Shown here in pieces: positions 44,589-53,589 of a stretch of DNA of 61,175 nucleotides. The stretch spans positions 1-61,175 of the forward strand of contig JAEIOG010000018.1 in the NCBI GenBank assembly GCA_016342495.1, given 5' to 3'. The notes beneath the pieces were generated by a model. That model was not told where the DNA came from. It was given only the letters and a program-made list of their open reading frames with translations, and ran no database searches. The first letter of the stretch is position 1. Each line of letters opens with the position of its first letter. This DNA comes from Phycisphaerae bacterium. Lineage in GTDB: Bacteria > Planctomycetota > Phycisphaerae > Sedimentisphaerales > SM23-30. The position numbers and the translations under genes are program-made.

Positions 44589-45479
44589 TTAATCCCCTTT
44601 GGCATAGCCATCTGGGTCTTTAGCTAATTTTTCGCGAGCTTCTTCGGTCATCATGGTAAAGGCCGGATGATCAGAAGTCCAGGCCCGCTTGGTAAATTCA
44701 GTTTCGGACATCTGCTTAATCGCCGGGATAATATCATTAGTATAGCTACCATAGAGATGCAGCGAATCGCTAATATCAACATAACGGCCAACCAGAACAT
44801 CTTTGCCAATATTGTCACTGATTCTGCCGGCGATAATTCTCTGCAAATCAGTCAGGGCATAGGCATTCATAAACCAGGCTTTAAATAAATCGCGGCTACG
44901 CCAATGCGAATTCATATTCAGGTGCAATTGCTCGTTTTCATCCATTAATAATCTAAACCACAGGCGTTGCAGGCATGGAGGGTCATTAGTAACCGGGTCG
45001 CAACTAGGCATCCAGGTTATCGCTTGAGCGCGGCGAGAATGATAAGTTTTCGATAAGGCATCGACAACATATTGAATCTGGTCAAATGCACCAAATGGCC
45101 TGGGCGAATTGGGGTCATGCAAATCGCTACAAGGATCATAAGCGAACATTCTTTCATGATAGGTATAAGTCCATTTACCCGCCGCCGGGTCAATCCAGTG
45201 ATCGTGAATGCCATCGCAGACTTCCTGACGATAAGATTCCAGCTCAGCTGGCCCGGCAGGGAAATTTTTATGAATCCGTGGCTCATTAAAAGGGTTTTCA
45301 ATTGCTATCATCACGGTAGCATCTTTACTGGGCGGGTCGCTGGGTTTATCATATTCAGTTTTGACATCCACGCCCTGCTGCCACACAGCTAAAACCGCCT
45401 TTTCCCATGCTTCCGGCAGACAAGCCGCATTGACACTGATTACCGGCAAAATACCGCCATTGAGTCTCATTTCACTCAT
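44589..45479 (-). CDS. divergent thymidylate synthase-family protein
   Basis: Thymidylate synthase methylates dUMP with methylene-tetrahydrofolate. The 296-residue protein keeps several active-site landmarks: the Arg pair SRRAQAITW, the nucleophile context DPPCLQRLWF (canonical PPCH), RSRDLF in place of QRSxDxFLG, an Asn in AWFMNAYALTDLQ, and DSLHLYGSY for the DxHxY nucleotide loop. The usual YQRS Gln is Trp here (HWRS). PPC is followed by Leu instead of His/Asn. The N-terminal part is not classical. It resembles archaeal-type ThyA more than bacterial ThyA. AGGAG precedes the ATG. It is monocistronic between two dispersed repeats. It could also be a nucleotide hydroxymethylase-like enzyme. 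Confidence 0.75.
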   Translation of the reverse strand: MSEMRLNGGILPVISVNAACLPEAWEKAVLAVWQQGVDVKTEYDKPSDPPSKDATVMIAIENPFNEPRIHKNFPAGPAELESYRQEVCDGIHDHWIDPAAGKWTYTYHERMFAYDPCSDLHDPNSPRPFGAFDQIQYVVDALSKTYHSRRAQAITWMPSCDPVTNDPPCLQRLWFRLLMDENEQLHLNMNSHWRSRDLFKAWFMNAYALTDLQRIIAGRISDNIGKDVLVGRYVDISDSLHLYGSYTNDIIPAIKQMSETEFTKRAWTSDHPAFTMMTEEAREKLAKDPDGYAKGD

Positions 45480-45640
45480 ACTAAACTCCTAAACTTTTTT
45501 TGAACCAAATTAAACCACTGCCGCAATTATAACCGCAGATAATGCATCATTCAAACAAAAGCTGGCATATATCAAGGTTTTCAGCTATTATACTCACGAT
45601 AATTGAGTTTGCCCATTATGCCTGCATATAAGTCAGGGCT

Positions 45641-45812
45641 AGGGCATGAAATTTTTTATCATTGATTTTGGTAAAATAATCTGGAAAAACAAAAAAATAA
45701 ATTGTCATCTCCGCGCAGGTGGAGATCCATAAGCATGAATCAGTGTTTTTAAGCTAAAAACTAGATTCTCGCCTGCTCGAGAATGACACAATAGATTTCA
45801 TGTGATTGCCCT
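45641..45812. repeat. dispersed double-hairpin repeat, copy 5 (inverted, full element)
   Basis: The core at 45703-45788 (TGTCATCTCCGCGCAGGTGG to TCGAGAATGACA) is in the same orientation as copy 3. The arms AGGGCATGAAATTTTTTATC on the left and ATTTCATGTGATTGCCCT on the right form terminal inverted repeats. No gene lies in the rest of 45480-45895. Confidence 0.7.
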
Positions 45813-45895
45813 GGTATATAAGTTTATATACTGCAAGGCTTTAGCAATTAACTATTGAGATACGAAAACTGATTAAAACTAAAAACATTCTAATA

Positions 45896-47788
45896 ATGCT
45901 GCCCGGACCAATGGGCGATATGATCTTGGCCAGCCCTGCTTTGCGCCAACTCCGACAAAGTTGCCCGGATGCTAAAATTACCTTCATGGCCAACCCGATA
46001 GGTAAAGCCATCTATCAAGGTAGCGATCTATTCGATGACTGGATTATCTATAATAAAAAAGACAACCATCGCAAAGTTGCCAGACAATTGCGAACCCTGA
46101 AATTCGATGCCGTGATTTTACTGGTCAATTCCTTTCGATCCGCCTTATTGATGAAGCTTGCAGGGATCCCAAAACGCATAGGCTACAATCGCGATGGCCG
46201 CAAATTCCTGCTGACCGACACTATCAACACCATAAAAATCAATGGCCGCCATGCAGTTATTTCCATGCATGCTTATTATGGCCACCTAATGCAATTGGCG
46301 ATTGAATCTCTGGGGACAAACCCAGCAAAAATCTCAAATAAAATGGAATTAACCACCACCGAAAACGATATACTTAATACCGATAAACTCTTAGCAAATT
46401 GGAATATAGACCCGCAAAAGTTAATCGTTTTTGTGCCCGGTGGTGCCTTTGGTGGCAGTAAATGGTGGCCTGCGGATAAATTTGCGGCATTAGCTGACAA
46501 ACTTTCAAACGATGGCTATCATATCATGCTCTCCTGCGCTCCCAATGAACCGGAACGCAAAGTAGCTGAACAAATCATCAAAAAAGCAAATTGCCAAATC
46601 TATAATTTACTCGATACCAAAATCGACCTGGGAACTCTTAAGGAAATTACAAATCGCTGTCGCTTAATGGTCAGCAACGACACCGGCCCTTGCCATATAG
46701 CAGCCGCTTTTGATACACCTTTAGTAACAATTTTCGGCCCGACAGATCCTCGCTGGACCGCCACCGGCTATAAAAATGAGATTCGCCTGCGTATTGATGT
46801 CGATTGTGGCCCCTGCCAAAAGAGTATCTGTCAGACCGACCACCGCTGCATGAATATTGATGTCAAAACTGTATATGATGCTGCATGCCAGGTGCTGGCA
46901 GGGAAGTTTGCACAAAATAAATCAATTTTCGATAGAACTTATCAGGCTTATAATGAGAATCATGTGCCATTGAAAGATAATTCTGGTTTAGTTCACGAAG
47001 ATTTCAAAACAATACTGGATTCTAATAAACTTGGCACAATAGAAGAAGTTTTCCAATCTGAACTAACCACTCTTAATGAGAATAATATTGATTTGACTAT
47101 CGAACGCTTTGAATCAGCCCAGGGTGTCAAAGAATTTTCCGCCACGATGCACTATAGCTGCAACGGAATCGCCACCGACCGCCCTGTAGCCTTTGGTCAG
47201 GAGACAGGATTATTTGGTATTAAACGTTCTTTTGTGATTTCCCAAAAGCAGCCACCCGAAATTTATGCTGAAATGTTTGATAATAAAACTCTGGCAACAG
47301 CCCAAAATCTCCGTAAACATTTCGACCCTGATAATAAATTAACGATTTTCCTCTTTGCCGCTGAAGATTTCCAGACTAATGGCCTGGATTGGCTCATTGA
47401 AACCGCCGCTATTGTGGCACAAAATAAGAAAGATGATTTTAAAATCATAGTTTTGGGATCCGATGACTATAGTCATTATTTCCAAAAAGCCAAATCGCTA
47501 TATCTGGAAAATAAAATTCTATTTATGGGAACCACTCAACAACTACCCGCAATGATACAGATGGCTGATGTAGGAATTTTACCTGCAATTACTCCAACAA
47601 AGTCGAAATTTATTGCACTATGCTCAGCCTGCCAAAAACCGGTGATAACTACCTTAATAGGATACGGAGCTAAAGGTACACAAAATACTATTATTATCGA
47701 GAAAATAAATAACAAAAATCAGTTGGCAACTGCGCTCAAAAATTGTCAAAAACAGGGAAAAACTGGTAAAAAGTGGCGAAAAATGTAG
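45896..47788 (+). CDS. GT9 heptosyltransferase-like / GT4-like fusion glycosyltransferase
   Basis: The 630-residue protein has an N-terminal GT9 domain (about 1-345). It shows PGPMGDMILASPALRQLRQ, FVPGGAFGGSKWWPADKFA and SNDTGPCHIAAAFDTPLVTI with FGPTDPRW, the heptosyltransferase family that builds the lipopolysaccharide core. A shortened GT-B domain of GT4 type follows (about 400-620; FAAEDFQTNGLDWLIETAA, ILFMGTTQQLPAMIQMADVG). The ATG at 45896 removes strand beta-1. The frame stays open upstream to 45845 and encodes KTKNILIML before it, but contains only CTG, ATT or ATA as possible starts. A start at CTG 45869, 8 bases after GAGA, would complete the fold. It probably makes surface glycan. 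Confidence 0.82.
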   Translation: MLPGPMGDMILASPALRQLRQSCPDAKITFMANPIGKAIYQGSDLFDDWIIYNKKDNHRKVARQLRTLKFDAVILLVNSFRSALLMKLAGIPKRIGYNRDGRKFLLTDTINTIKINGRHAVISMHAYYGHLMQLAIESLGTNPAKISNKMELTTTENDILNTDKLLANWNIDPQKLIVFVPGGAFGGSKWWPADKFAALADKLSNDGYHIMLSCAPNEPERKVAEQIIKKANCQIYNLLDTKIDLGTLKEITNRCRLMVSNDTGPCHIAAAFDTPLVTIFGPTDPRWTATGYKNEIRLRIDVDCGPCQKSICQTDHRCMNIDVKTVYDAACQVLAGKFAQNKSIFDRTYQAYNENHVPLKDNSGLVHEDFKTILDSNKLGTIEEVFQSELTTLNENNIDLTIERFESAQGVKEFSATMHYSCNGIATDRPVAFGQETGLFGIKRSFVISQKQPPEIYAEMFDNKTLATAQNLRKHFDPDNKLTIFLFAAEDFQTNGLDWLIETAAIVAQNKKDDFKIIVLGSDDYSHYFQKAKSLYLENKILFMGTTQQLPAMIQMADVGILPAITPTKSKFIALCSACQKPVITTLIGYGAKGTQNTIIIEKINNKNQLATALKNCQKQGKTGKKWRKM

Positions 47789-48270
47789 ATTTCGAACCCG
47801 TTGCAACCTTTAAAACGGCCAAGCCCGATACCGGTTGGCTCTTATAAAACCATAACACAGGCACCGGGCTTGACACCCCCCAGTAATCAAATTAATAATC
47901 ATCCCCCCCCGAGGACAATTATTATTATACAGTGTAAAACAAGTTGCTAAAATTTAGATTAAACTGGTTATAACTGGTTGCGAAACATAAGTTGCTTATC
48001 TCTAAATCAATATACTTATTATCGGTGAGACAATACAATGAAATACATAAGGATTTACCCCCGAAAAAACTAGGGAATCCACTAGCATCAAAATATAAAA
48101 CCTTTGTCAACAACCATTTACATTAACACAATCCTGAAATACGGACTATAAAAAACATCTAAAAAAGTAAAAAAATATTAGAATTTGCCTTAAATAAATT
48201 ATTTCTCTGGCAATTCGTCTCAAAAATCAAAATAAATGGACAAATGACAAACAAATTTTATATACAATTA
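47789..48270. other. 482-base spacer, convergent ends
   Basis: No gene or clean terminator was seen. It has a 7-bp inverted repeat AAGCCCG/CGGGCTT with a loop of about 40 bases (about 47820-47870), a run of six C (47875) and a run of eight C (47903-47910). The rest is AT-rich sequence downstream of the response regulator. Confidence 0.5.
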
Positions 48271-48885
48271 TTAGCGTTCAGAAACATTCATCATGAATTT
48301 AACTAAGTCCGCTAATGAAGTCATCTGTAACTTATCCATGATATTGGCCCGGTGAAATTCAACAGTTTTAGGACTCAAACCCAAATCCATGGCAATAACT
48401 TTATTGGCTTTACCCTGAGCTACCAGACCAGCAACCTGCTTTTCTCGGTCAGTCAACAATTTAAGCTTTTCATCTATGGCAGTCTGGGCCATCCATACTT
48501 GGCGATTGTCAGCGTCAATTTTTATTGCTTTTATCACCGCATCGATCAAATCCTGTTCTCGGAAAGGTTTTTCCAGAAAATCTGTAGCACCAGCTTTCAA
48601 AGCTTGAACAGCCATCGGAATATCGCCATGACCACTGATCATAATCACCGAAATCGAAATTTGCTTTTCATTTAGTTTTTGCTGTAGTTCAATTCCAGAC
48701 ATCTCTGGCATTCTGACATCTAAAATCAAACAACCTGGAGTATGGTCATCATAGTTATCTAGAAAATCAATTGCAGAAGAAAATTGTTTTGAACGTAGAC
48801 CCACCGACTTCAAAAGCAACTCCATGCTTAATCTAACACCATCGTCATCATCTACCACAAACACTGTTGTTTGTTGTTCTACCAT
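48271..48885 (-). CDS. FixJ/NarL-type response regulator
   Basis: This 204-residue two-component regulator has a receiver domain (about 7-120) with acidic pocket VDDDDG, phosphoacceptor Asp56 (LILDVRMPEMSG) and Lys106 in LEKPF. A LuxR-type helix-turn-helix follows (about 140-204; LTDREKQVAGLVAQGKANKV, LSPKTVEFHRANIMDKL). It resembles FixJ/TodT regulators. Its Shine-Dalgarno GGAG lies in the last codons of the kinase gene and only 2 bases separate the genes, so it is surely paired with that kinase. Target genes are unknown. Confidence 0.93.
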   Translation of the reverse strand: MVEQQTTVFVVDDDDGVRLSMELLLKSVGLRSKQFSSAIDFLDNYDDHTPGCLILDVRMPEMSGIELQQKLNEKQISISVIMISGHGDIPMAVQALKAGATDFLEKPFREQDLIDAVIKAIKIDADNRQVWMAQTAIDEKLKLLTDREKQVAGLVAQGKANKVIAMDLGLSPKTVEFHRANIMDKLQMTSLADLVKFMMNVSER

Positions 48886-48887
48886 TT

Positions 48888-50429
48888 CTAACTCCGTTTA
48901 ATTGGTAAGGTGAAAATAAATGTTGCACCCTGTTCTTTATTATTTTCAGCTCTTAAATGGCCGCCATGAGCTTCTACTATCGAACGACACAATGAAAGCC
49001 CAATTCCCAGCCCTTCTTTTTTGGTTGTATAAAAAGACTCAAAAAGCTTTTCGGTATCATTTTCTTTTATGCCTGAACCACTATCACAAATAGAAACAAC
49101 AATCTTATCTCTACGCTGGCATTTTACTGTTATGATCCGCTGGTCTTGAGGTGTATCAGTCATTGCATCAATAGCGTTTTTCATAAGATTGATAACTACC
49201 TGCTCAATCTGAATTGCATCGACAATCGCCATACAGGATTCATCTGGAATCTCTTCGATAACTCTTATCTTTTTATATGTAATCTCCGATTCTATCAGAT
49301 TTAGTGACTCACGTAAAATATCATTTACGTCTAATTCGAGTAATTTTGAACTTTGTTTACGCACAAAACTTCGGATTCTACGGATAATATTACCCGCTCG
49401 GTCAGCCTGACGGGTCAAATGGCCCAAAACTTCAATAATATCCTGTTTTGTACCTGTGGATTCTTCAAGCATTCTTATGCTCGCAGCAGAAAAATTACTT
49501 ATACTGCACAAAGGTTGATTGAGCTCATGGGCTATCCCTGAAGCCATCTCCCCTAAAATGCTTAAGCGAGAAACATGAGCTAACTCCTCCTGATGCTGAA
49601 GTACTTTATTTTCCGCCAACTTCCTTTCCGTAATATCCTGTAACATAGCCAGGATAGTAGAAGGATTATTCTCATCCATTTCAATTTTTTTCAAGGTTAC
49701 GCTGATAAATTGGCAAATGCCTTGATCTTCTTTCAACTCAAGATCGAAATTTTTGACATAACCCTCTTTTTCCAGCAAATCCATCATGACAAAAAACTCT
49801 ACTGGATATCTCAAATAATCCAGCAACTTAAATTTTTTGCCGATTTTAATCTTTGATCCAAAAAGTCGTATACTGGCATCATTAACCGCGACAACCTGAT
49901 TGTCACTGGTCAACAAAGTAATAGCCAATGGTGAATTTTCAAATAGTGTCTGGTAATGAAGCTCCAGTTTTTTCAAGGCCAGCTCAGTTTTTTCCAGTCT
50001 TTGACGTTGATTAATCTGCTTCATTTCCTGATTAACTATCGAAGGCAGCAAATCCAGCAATAACTGGTCTTTGACCAGATAATTATGAGCGCCATGCTTG
50101 AGCATATCCACGGCTAATCTTTCATCGCCACGGCCCGTAACCAGGATATAATCAATTTCCTCGTCCTGACTAGTAGCTCGAAGCTGGTCAACAAGCTCTC
50201 TGCCTGTCATATCCGGCAGGAAAAAGTCCAGCAAAATCAAGTCGGCATGGTTCTCTTGCAGCCACTTGATAGCATATTGGCCGGAACTGGCCAAATGCGT
50301 TTGAAAACCTTGACGTTGAAGCACCCTGGCCATCAAAGTACGCAGACCGGCATCGTCTTCAACAATCAGAATCATATTATTTTCATTCTTTTGATCCATT
50401 TGACCTCGAGAAAACAGCGTCCTTTTCAA
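48888..50429 (-). CDS. REC-PAS-HisKA-HATPase sensor kinase
   Basis: The 513-residue cytoplasmic kinase has no membrane segment. An N-terminal receiver domain (about 19-135, phosphoacceptor Asp68) precedes a PAS domain (about 155-270). The dimerisation domain has His301 in ASGIAHELNQPL. The ATPase has N-box NLMKNAIDAM and G-boxes DSGSGI and GLGIGLSLC. Having the receiver in front of the kinase is the reverse of the usual hybrid order and suggests input from another kinase. The TTG at 50429 has AGGGGAG 7 bases upstream. ATG 50399 (with GAGG 4 bases away) would shorten it by 10 residues. Confidence 0.92.
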   Translation of the reverse strand: MKRTLFSRGQMDQKNENNMILIVEDDAGLRTLMARVLQRQGFQTHLASSGQYAIKWLQENHADLILLDFFLPDMTGRELVDQLRATSQDEEIDYILVTGRGDERLAVDMLKHGAHNYLVKDQLLLDLLPSIVNQEMKQINQRQRLEKTELALKKLELHYQTLFENSPLAITLLTSDNQVVAVNDASIRLFGSKIKIGKKFKLLDYLRYPVEFFVMMDLLEKEGYVKNFDLELKEDQGICQFISVTLKKIEMDENNPSTILAMLQDITERKLAENKVLQHQEELAHVSRLSILGEMASGIAHELNQPLCSISNFSAASIRMLEESTGTKQDIIEVLGHLTRQADRAGNIIRRIRSFVRKQSSKLLELDVNDILRESLNLIESEITYKKIRVIEEIPDESCMAIVDAIQIEQVVINLMKNAIDAMTDTPQDQRIITVKCQRRDKIVVSICDSGSGIKENDTEKLFESFYTTKKEGLGIGLSLCRSIVEAHGGHLRAENNKEQGATFIFTLPIKRS

Positions 50430-50531
50430 GTCTATACTCCCCTGAAAAACTTTTTAACCGATTATTTATTGAAAAGCAAGCTTAAGGCTTGATTTTAACC
50501 TAAAAAACTTGGCTGGCAGGCAAATCTATCA

Positions 50532-50560
50532 TTGCTCAAATGCTATTTTCAAGGTAAAAT
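50532..50560 (+). promoter_or_regulatory. sigma70-type promoter of gyrA
   Basis: TTGCTC (50532-50537) and TAAAAT (50555-50560) with 17-base spacing; predicted leader of about 80 bases. Confidence 0.4.
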
Positions 50561-50645
50561 ACAGGACGCTTTTAATGATTTAAAGTTAGAGTCTTATGCA
50601 ATTGCTGTAATGACTCAAACATATTGAAATTCTGAGGAAATATAC

Positions 50646-53282
50646 GTGATAGACCAGAGAATTGAAAACCAATCCATCCTGGATGAATTGAAAGATTCGT
50701 ACCTGAATTATGCCATGAGCGTCATTGTCAGCCGGGCATTGCCTGACGTTCGCGACGGACTTAAGCCCTCCCAACGCCGCATCATGGTCGCAATGAACGA
50801 CCTGAACCTGGGACCCCGCTCAAAACATCGTAAATGTGCCAAAATCGCCGGTGATACTTCCGGTAATTACCATCCCCATGGTGAATCTGTAGTTTACCCT
50901 ACTTTGGTTCGCATGGGGCAAAAATGGAACATGTCAGTGCCCCTGATTAACCCTCAGGGTAATTTTGGCTCCATTGACGGCGACCCTCCGGCTGCTATGC
51001 GTTATACCGAAGCCCGTATGACCGCTGCTGCATCTGAAATACTTGCCGACCTCAAGCTCGATACCGTGGATTTCATCCCTAATTATGATGAAACCATGCT
51101 CGAGCCTACTGTTTTACCATGTAAATTCCCAAACCTACTGGTCAATGGTTCCTATGGTATTGCCGTAGGTATGGCTACCAGCATCCCGCCACATAATCCC
51201 ACCGAAGTATGCGAGGCTTTATTAAAAGTTATCGATAATCCGGATTGCTCAATCAGTGAAATACTTGAAGTCATGCCCGGACCTGATTTTCCTACTGGTG
51301 GAACTATCTGTGGCCGCAAGGGTATTGTCGATGGCTATTCCACCGGAAGAGGCCTGGTGACCCTGCGGGGCAAGGTACATACCGAAGAAAAAGGTAAAAA
51401 AACCATCATTGTTATTGATGAAATCCCTTATCAGACAATTAAATCGAATATCGTCATAAAAATCGCTGATTGTGTCACTGGCGGCATTATCCCGGAAATC
51501 ACTGATGTTCGCGATGAATCCGACCGAAAAGGCTTGCGGGTTGTTGTCGAACTTCGCCGTGAAGCTGACCCTGAAGTTGTAATTAATCAGCTATATAAAT
51601 ACACTCCACTGCAAAATACATTCAGCATAATCAATATTGCACTGGTCAAAAACCGACCTCAGACCCTTAGCATCAAACAAATGCTTTCATACTTCCTGGA
51701 CCACCGTAAAGATGTCATTCGCAGACGAACAATGCACCTGCTGAAAAAAGCCCAACGTCGGGCTCATCTGGTTGAAGGTTTATTGTTAGCTCAATCAGAT
51801 ATTGATGAAATTATCGAAATTATCAAAGCTTCTGCAAATCCAGCAGATGCCAAAACCAATCTGATGGCCAAAGCCTTGCGATTAGTTGAACATGAAACCC
51901 TTAAACGCCTGTTGCCGGAAGAATTCGTCAACGAAAAAAGCAATAACGATCAGTTCCTTAGCGGGCCACAGGCTGACGCGATCCTGATTATGCAATTGCA
52001 GCGTCTAACCGGTCTGGAAATTGAAAAGCTGGCAAATGAATTTGCTGCTTTAAATGATGAGATCAATGGCTACAAGGCTATCCTGTCACAGGAAAATCTG
52101 CTACTTGATATCATTCGTGAAGACCTGCATGAAATGAAAGAAAAATACGGCATAGCCCGCCGCACTGACATCATAGGTGAAATCACTGATTTTGATCTTG
52201 ATGATCTAATTGCCGAAGAAGAAATGGTTGTAACTATCAGTCATTCTGGTTATATCAAACGTATGCCAATTGATACCTACCGCGCTCAAGGACGAGGTGG
52301 ACGAGGCATAAAAGGTGCGGCAACAAAAGATGCAGATTTTCTTGAACATCTTTTCACTGCCAGCACCCATGATTATATGTGCTGCTTTACTAATCAGGGC
52401 CGATGTCATTGGCTTAGGGTTTATAGTATTCCATTGCTATCAAGACAAAGTCAGGGCCGTAACCTTGCTAATCTGATAGAAATGGAAAAAGATGAAAAAA
52501 TCGCCCAGATCCTGCCAGTTCGTGAATTCGATGAACGTTCACTGGTGATCGCAACCCAAATGGGTATCATCAAAAAATCTCCTTTGAGTGCCTATGGCAA
52601 TATCCGCAAAAAAGGTATTATCGCCATCAATCTCGATGAAGGGGACAATGTCATTGGTGCCAACATCACCACCGGCGATGACCAGATCATACTTGGCACC
52701 TCCAATGGCAAATCCATCCGCTTCCACGAAGACAATCTTCGTAGCATGGGCCGAACATCACGCGGGGTCAAAGGCATCACTCTCAAAGGTGCTGACCAGG
52801 TTGTCGATATGATTGTTACTGGCCAGGATAAATCACTGCTGACTATCTGCGAAAATGGCTATGGCAAAAAGACCAATATCAATGACTATCGCAGCCAAAA
52901 CCGTGGCGGATCAGGCATTATCAATATCAAATGCACCGAACGCAATGGCCAGGTCGTCGCATTGAAAGCTGTCGAACCTGACGATGATATTATGATGGTT
53001 TCCTCCAATGGCATCATTATCCGCACCAGCATATCCCAGCTCAGCGATATTGGCCGAAATACCCAGGGCGTAAGACTTATCAAACTGGATAAAGGCGACA
53101 CCCTGGTCGCGGTCGCTCGTGTGGACAAATCAGACGAAGAAGACGAAACTGAAATCGCTGAACTGCCAACCGGCACCGCCGACCAGGTTCCAATGACAGA
53201 AAATGAAGCGACTGCAGAAAGCACTGAAAAGCCTCCTATCCAGCCAACTGAAACTGAAGAAAATGGCGATCAGGACGAATAA
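50646..53282 (+). CDS. gyrA: DNA gyrase subunit A
   Basis: GyrA cleaves and religates DNA for negative supercoiling, with GyrB. The GTG start follows GAGGAAATATAC. The 878-residue protein has the N-terminal signature SYLNYAMSVIVSRALPDVRD and catalytic Tyr120 in AAMRYTEARM. The quinolone region is HPHGESVVYPTL, with Ser81 equivalent to E. coli Ser83 and Pro85 at the Asp87 position. The C-terminal beta-pinwheel carries the GyrA-box at residues 548-554 as QGRGGRG rather than QRRGGKG. A long acidic tail (about 825-878) follows. gyrB is not adjacent. Confidence 0.97.
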   Translation: MIDQRIENQSILDELKDSYLNYAMSVIVSRALPDVRDGLKPSQRRIMVAMNDLNLGPRSKHRKCAKIAGDTSGNYHPHGESVVYPTLVRMGQKWNMSVPLINPQGNFGSIDGDPPAAMRYTEARMTAAASEILADLKLDTVDFIPNYDETMLEPTVLPCKFPNLLVNGSYGIAVGMATSIPPHNPTEVCEALLKVIDNPDCSISEILEVMPGPDFPTGGTICGRKGIVDGYSTGRGLVTLRGKVHTEEKGKKTIIVIDEIPYQTIKSNIVIKIADCVTGGIIPEITDVRDESDRKGLRVVVELRREADPEVVINQLYKYTPLQNTFSIINIALVKNRPQTLSIKQMLSYFLDHRKDVIRRRTMHLLKKAQRRAHLVEGLLLAQSDIDEIIEIIKASANPADAKTNLMAKALRLVEHETLKRLLPEEFVNEKSNNDQFLSGPQADAILIMQLQRLTGLEIEKLANEFAALNDEINGYKAILSQENLLLDIIREDLHEMKEKYGIARRTDIIGEITDFDLDDLIAEEEMVVTISHSGYIKRMPIDTYRAQGRGGRGIKGAATKDADFLEHLFTASTHDYMCCFTNQGRCHWLRVYSIPLLSRQSQGRNLANLIEMEKDEKIAQILPVREFDERSLVIATQMGIIKKSPLSAYGNIRKKGIIAINLDEGDNVIGANITTGDDQIILGTSNGKSIRFHEDNLRSMGRTSRGVKGITLKGADQVVDMIVTGQDKSLLTICENGYGKKTNINDYRSQNRGGSGIINIKCTERNGQVVALKAVEPDDDIMMVSSNGIIIRTSISQLSDIGRNTQGVRLIKLDKGDTLVAVARVDKSDEEDETEIAELPTGTADQVPMTENEATAESTEKPPIQPTETEENGDQDE

Positions 53283-53293
53283 TCAATAAAAAC

Positions 53294-53320
53294 AGCCCCA
53301 GAGTTTGACTTTGGGGCTTT
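53294..53320 (+). terminator. Rho-independent terminator after gyrA
   Basis: AGCCCCA and TGGGGCT form a 7-bp stem with an 11-base loop, followed by TTATTTT, just past the stop. Confidence 0.75.
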
Positions 53321-53348
53321 ATTTTGCCTTTATTACTGGCATTTTTGA

Positions 53349-53377
53349 TTGACAAGCTACAGTGAGTTTATTATTAT
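53349..53377 (+). promoter_or_regulatory. strong sigma70 promoter of the tRNA-Leu gene
   Basis: TTGACA (53349-53354), 17 bases, TATTAT (53372-53377). This is near-consensus and about 75 bases upstream of the mature tRNA. Confidence 0.75.
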
Positions 53378-53459
53378 CTCTTTTCTGAAACTGTGAATAA
53401 GGCGATAGCCAAAAGCAAAAATCGCCATAAGTTATTATTTTAGAAACATTTAGAAAATT

Positions 53460-53544
53460 GGCCGAGTGGCGGAATTGGTAGACGCTGGGGACTTAAAATC
53501 CCCTGCCTGTTATGGGTGTATGGGTTCGAGTCCCATCTCGGCTA
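53460..53544 (+). tRNA. tRNA-Leu (anticodon UAA)
   Basis: The 85-base class II tRNA has acceptor GGCCGAG/CTCGGCT (first pair a G-U wobble) and D-arm GCGGAATTGGTAGACGC. The anticodon stem GGGGA/TCCCC has loop CTTAAAA (anticodon TAA). A long variable arm TGCCTGTTATGGGTGT precedes the T-arm ATGGG-TTCGAGT-CCCAT and discriminator A. CCA is not encoded. It reads UUA codons, and UUG by wobble. Confidence 0.97.
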
Positions 53545-53550
53545 CGATAT

Positions 53551-53587
53551 GAAAAGCCTTTGTGAGTAACCTTGCAAAGGCTTTTTT
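53551..53587. terminator. bidirectional terminator of tRNA-Leu and the HAD gene
   Basis: AAAAGCCTTTG and CAAAGGCTTTTTT form a stem of about 10 bp with a 12-base loop. T-runs on both strands serve the tRNA (plus) and the convergent HAD gene (minus). Confidence 0.85.
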
Positions 53588-53589
53588 CA

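Noticed and set aside
47875-47910. C6 and C8 runs as phase-variation tracts
   Set aside because: They lie outside any gene or recognised promoter, between convergent transcripts, so no switching effect can be argued.
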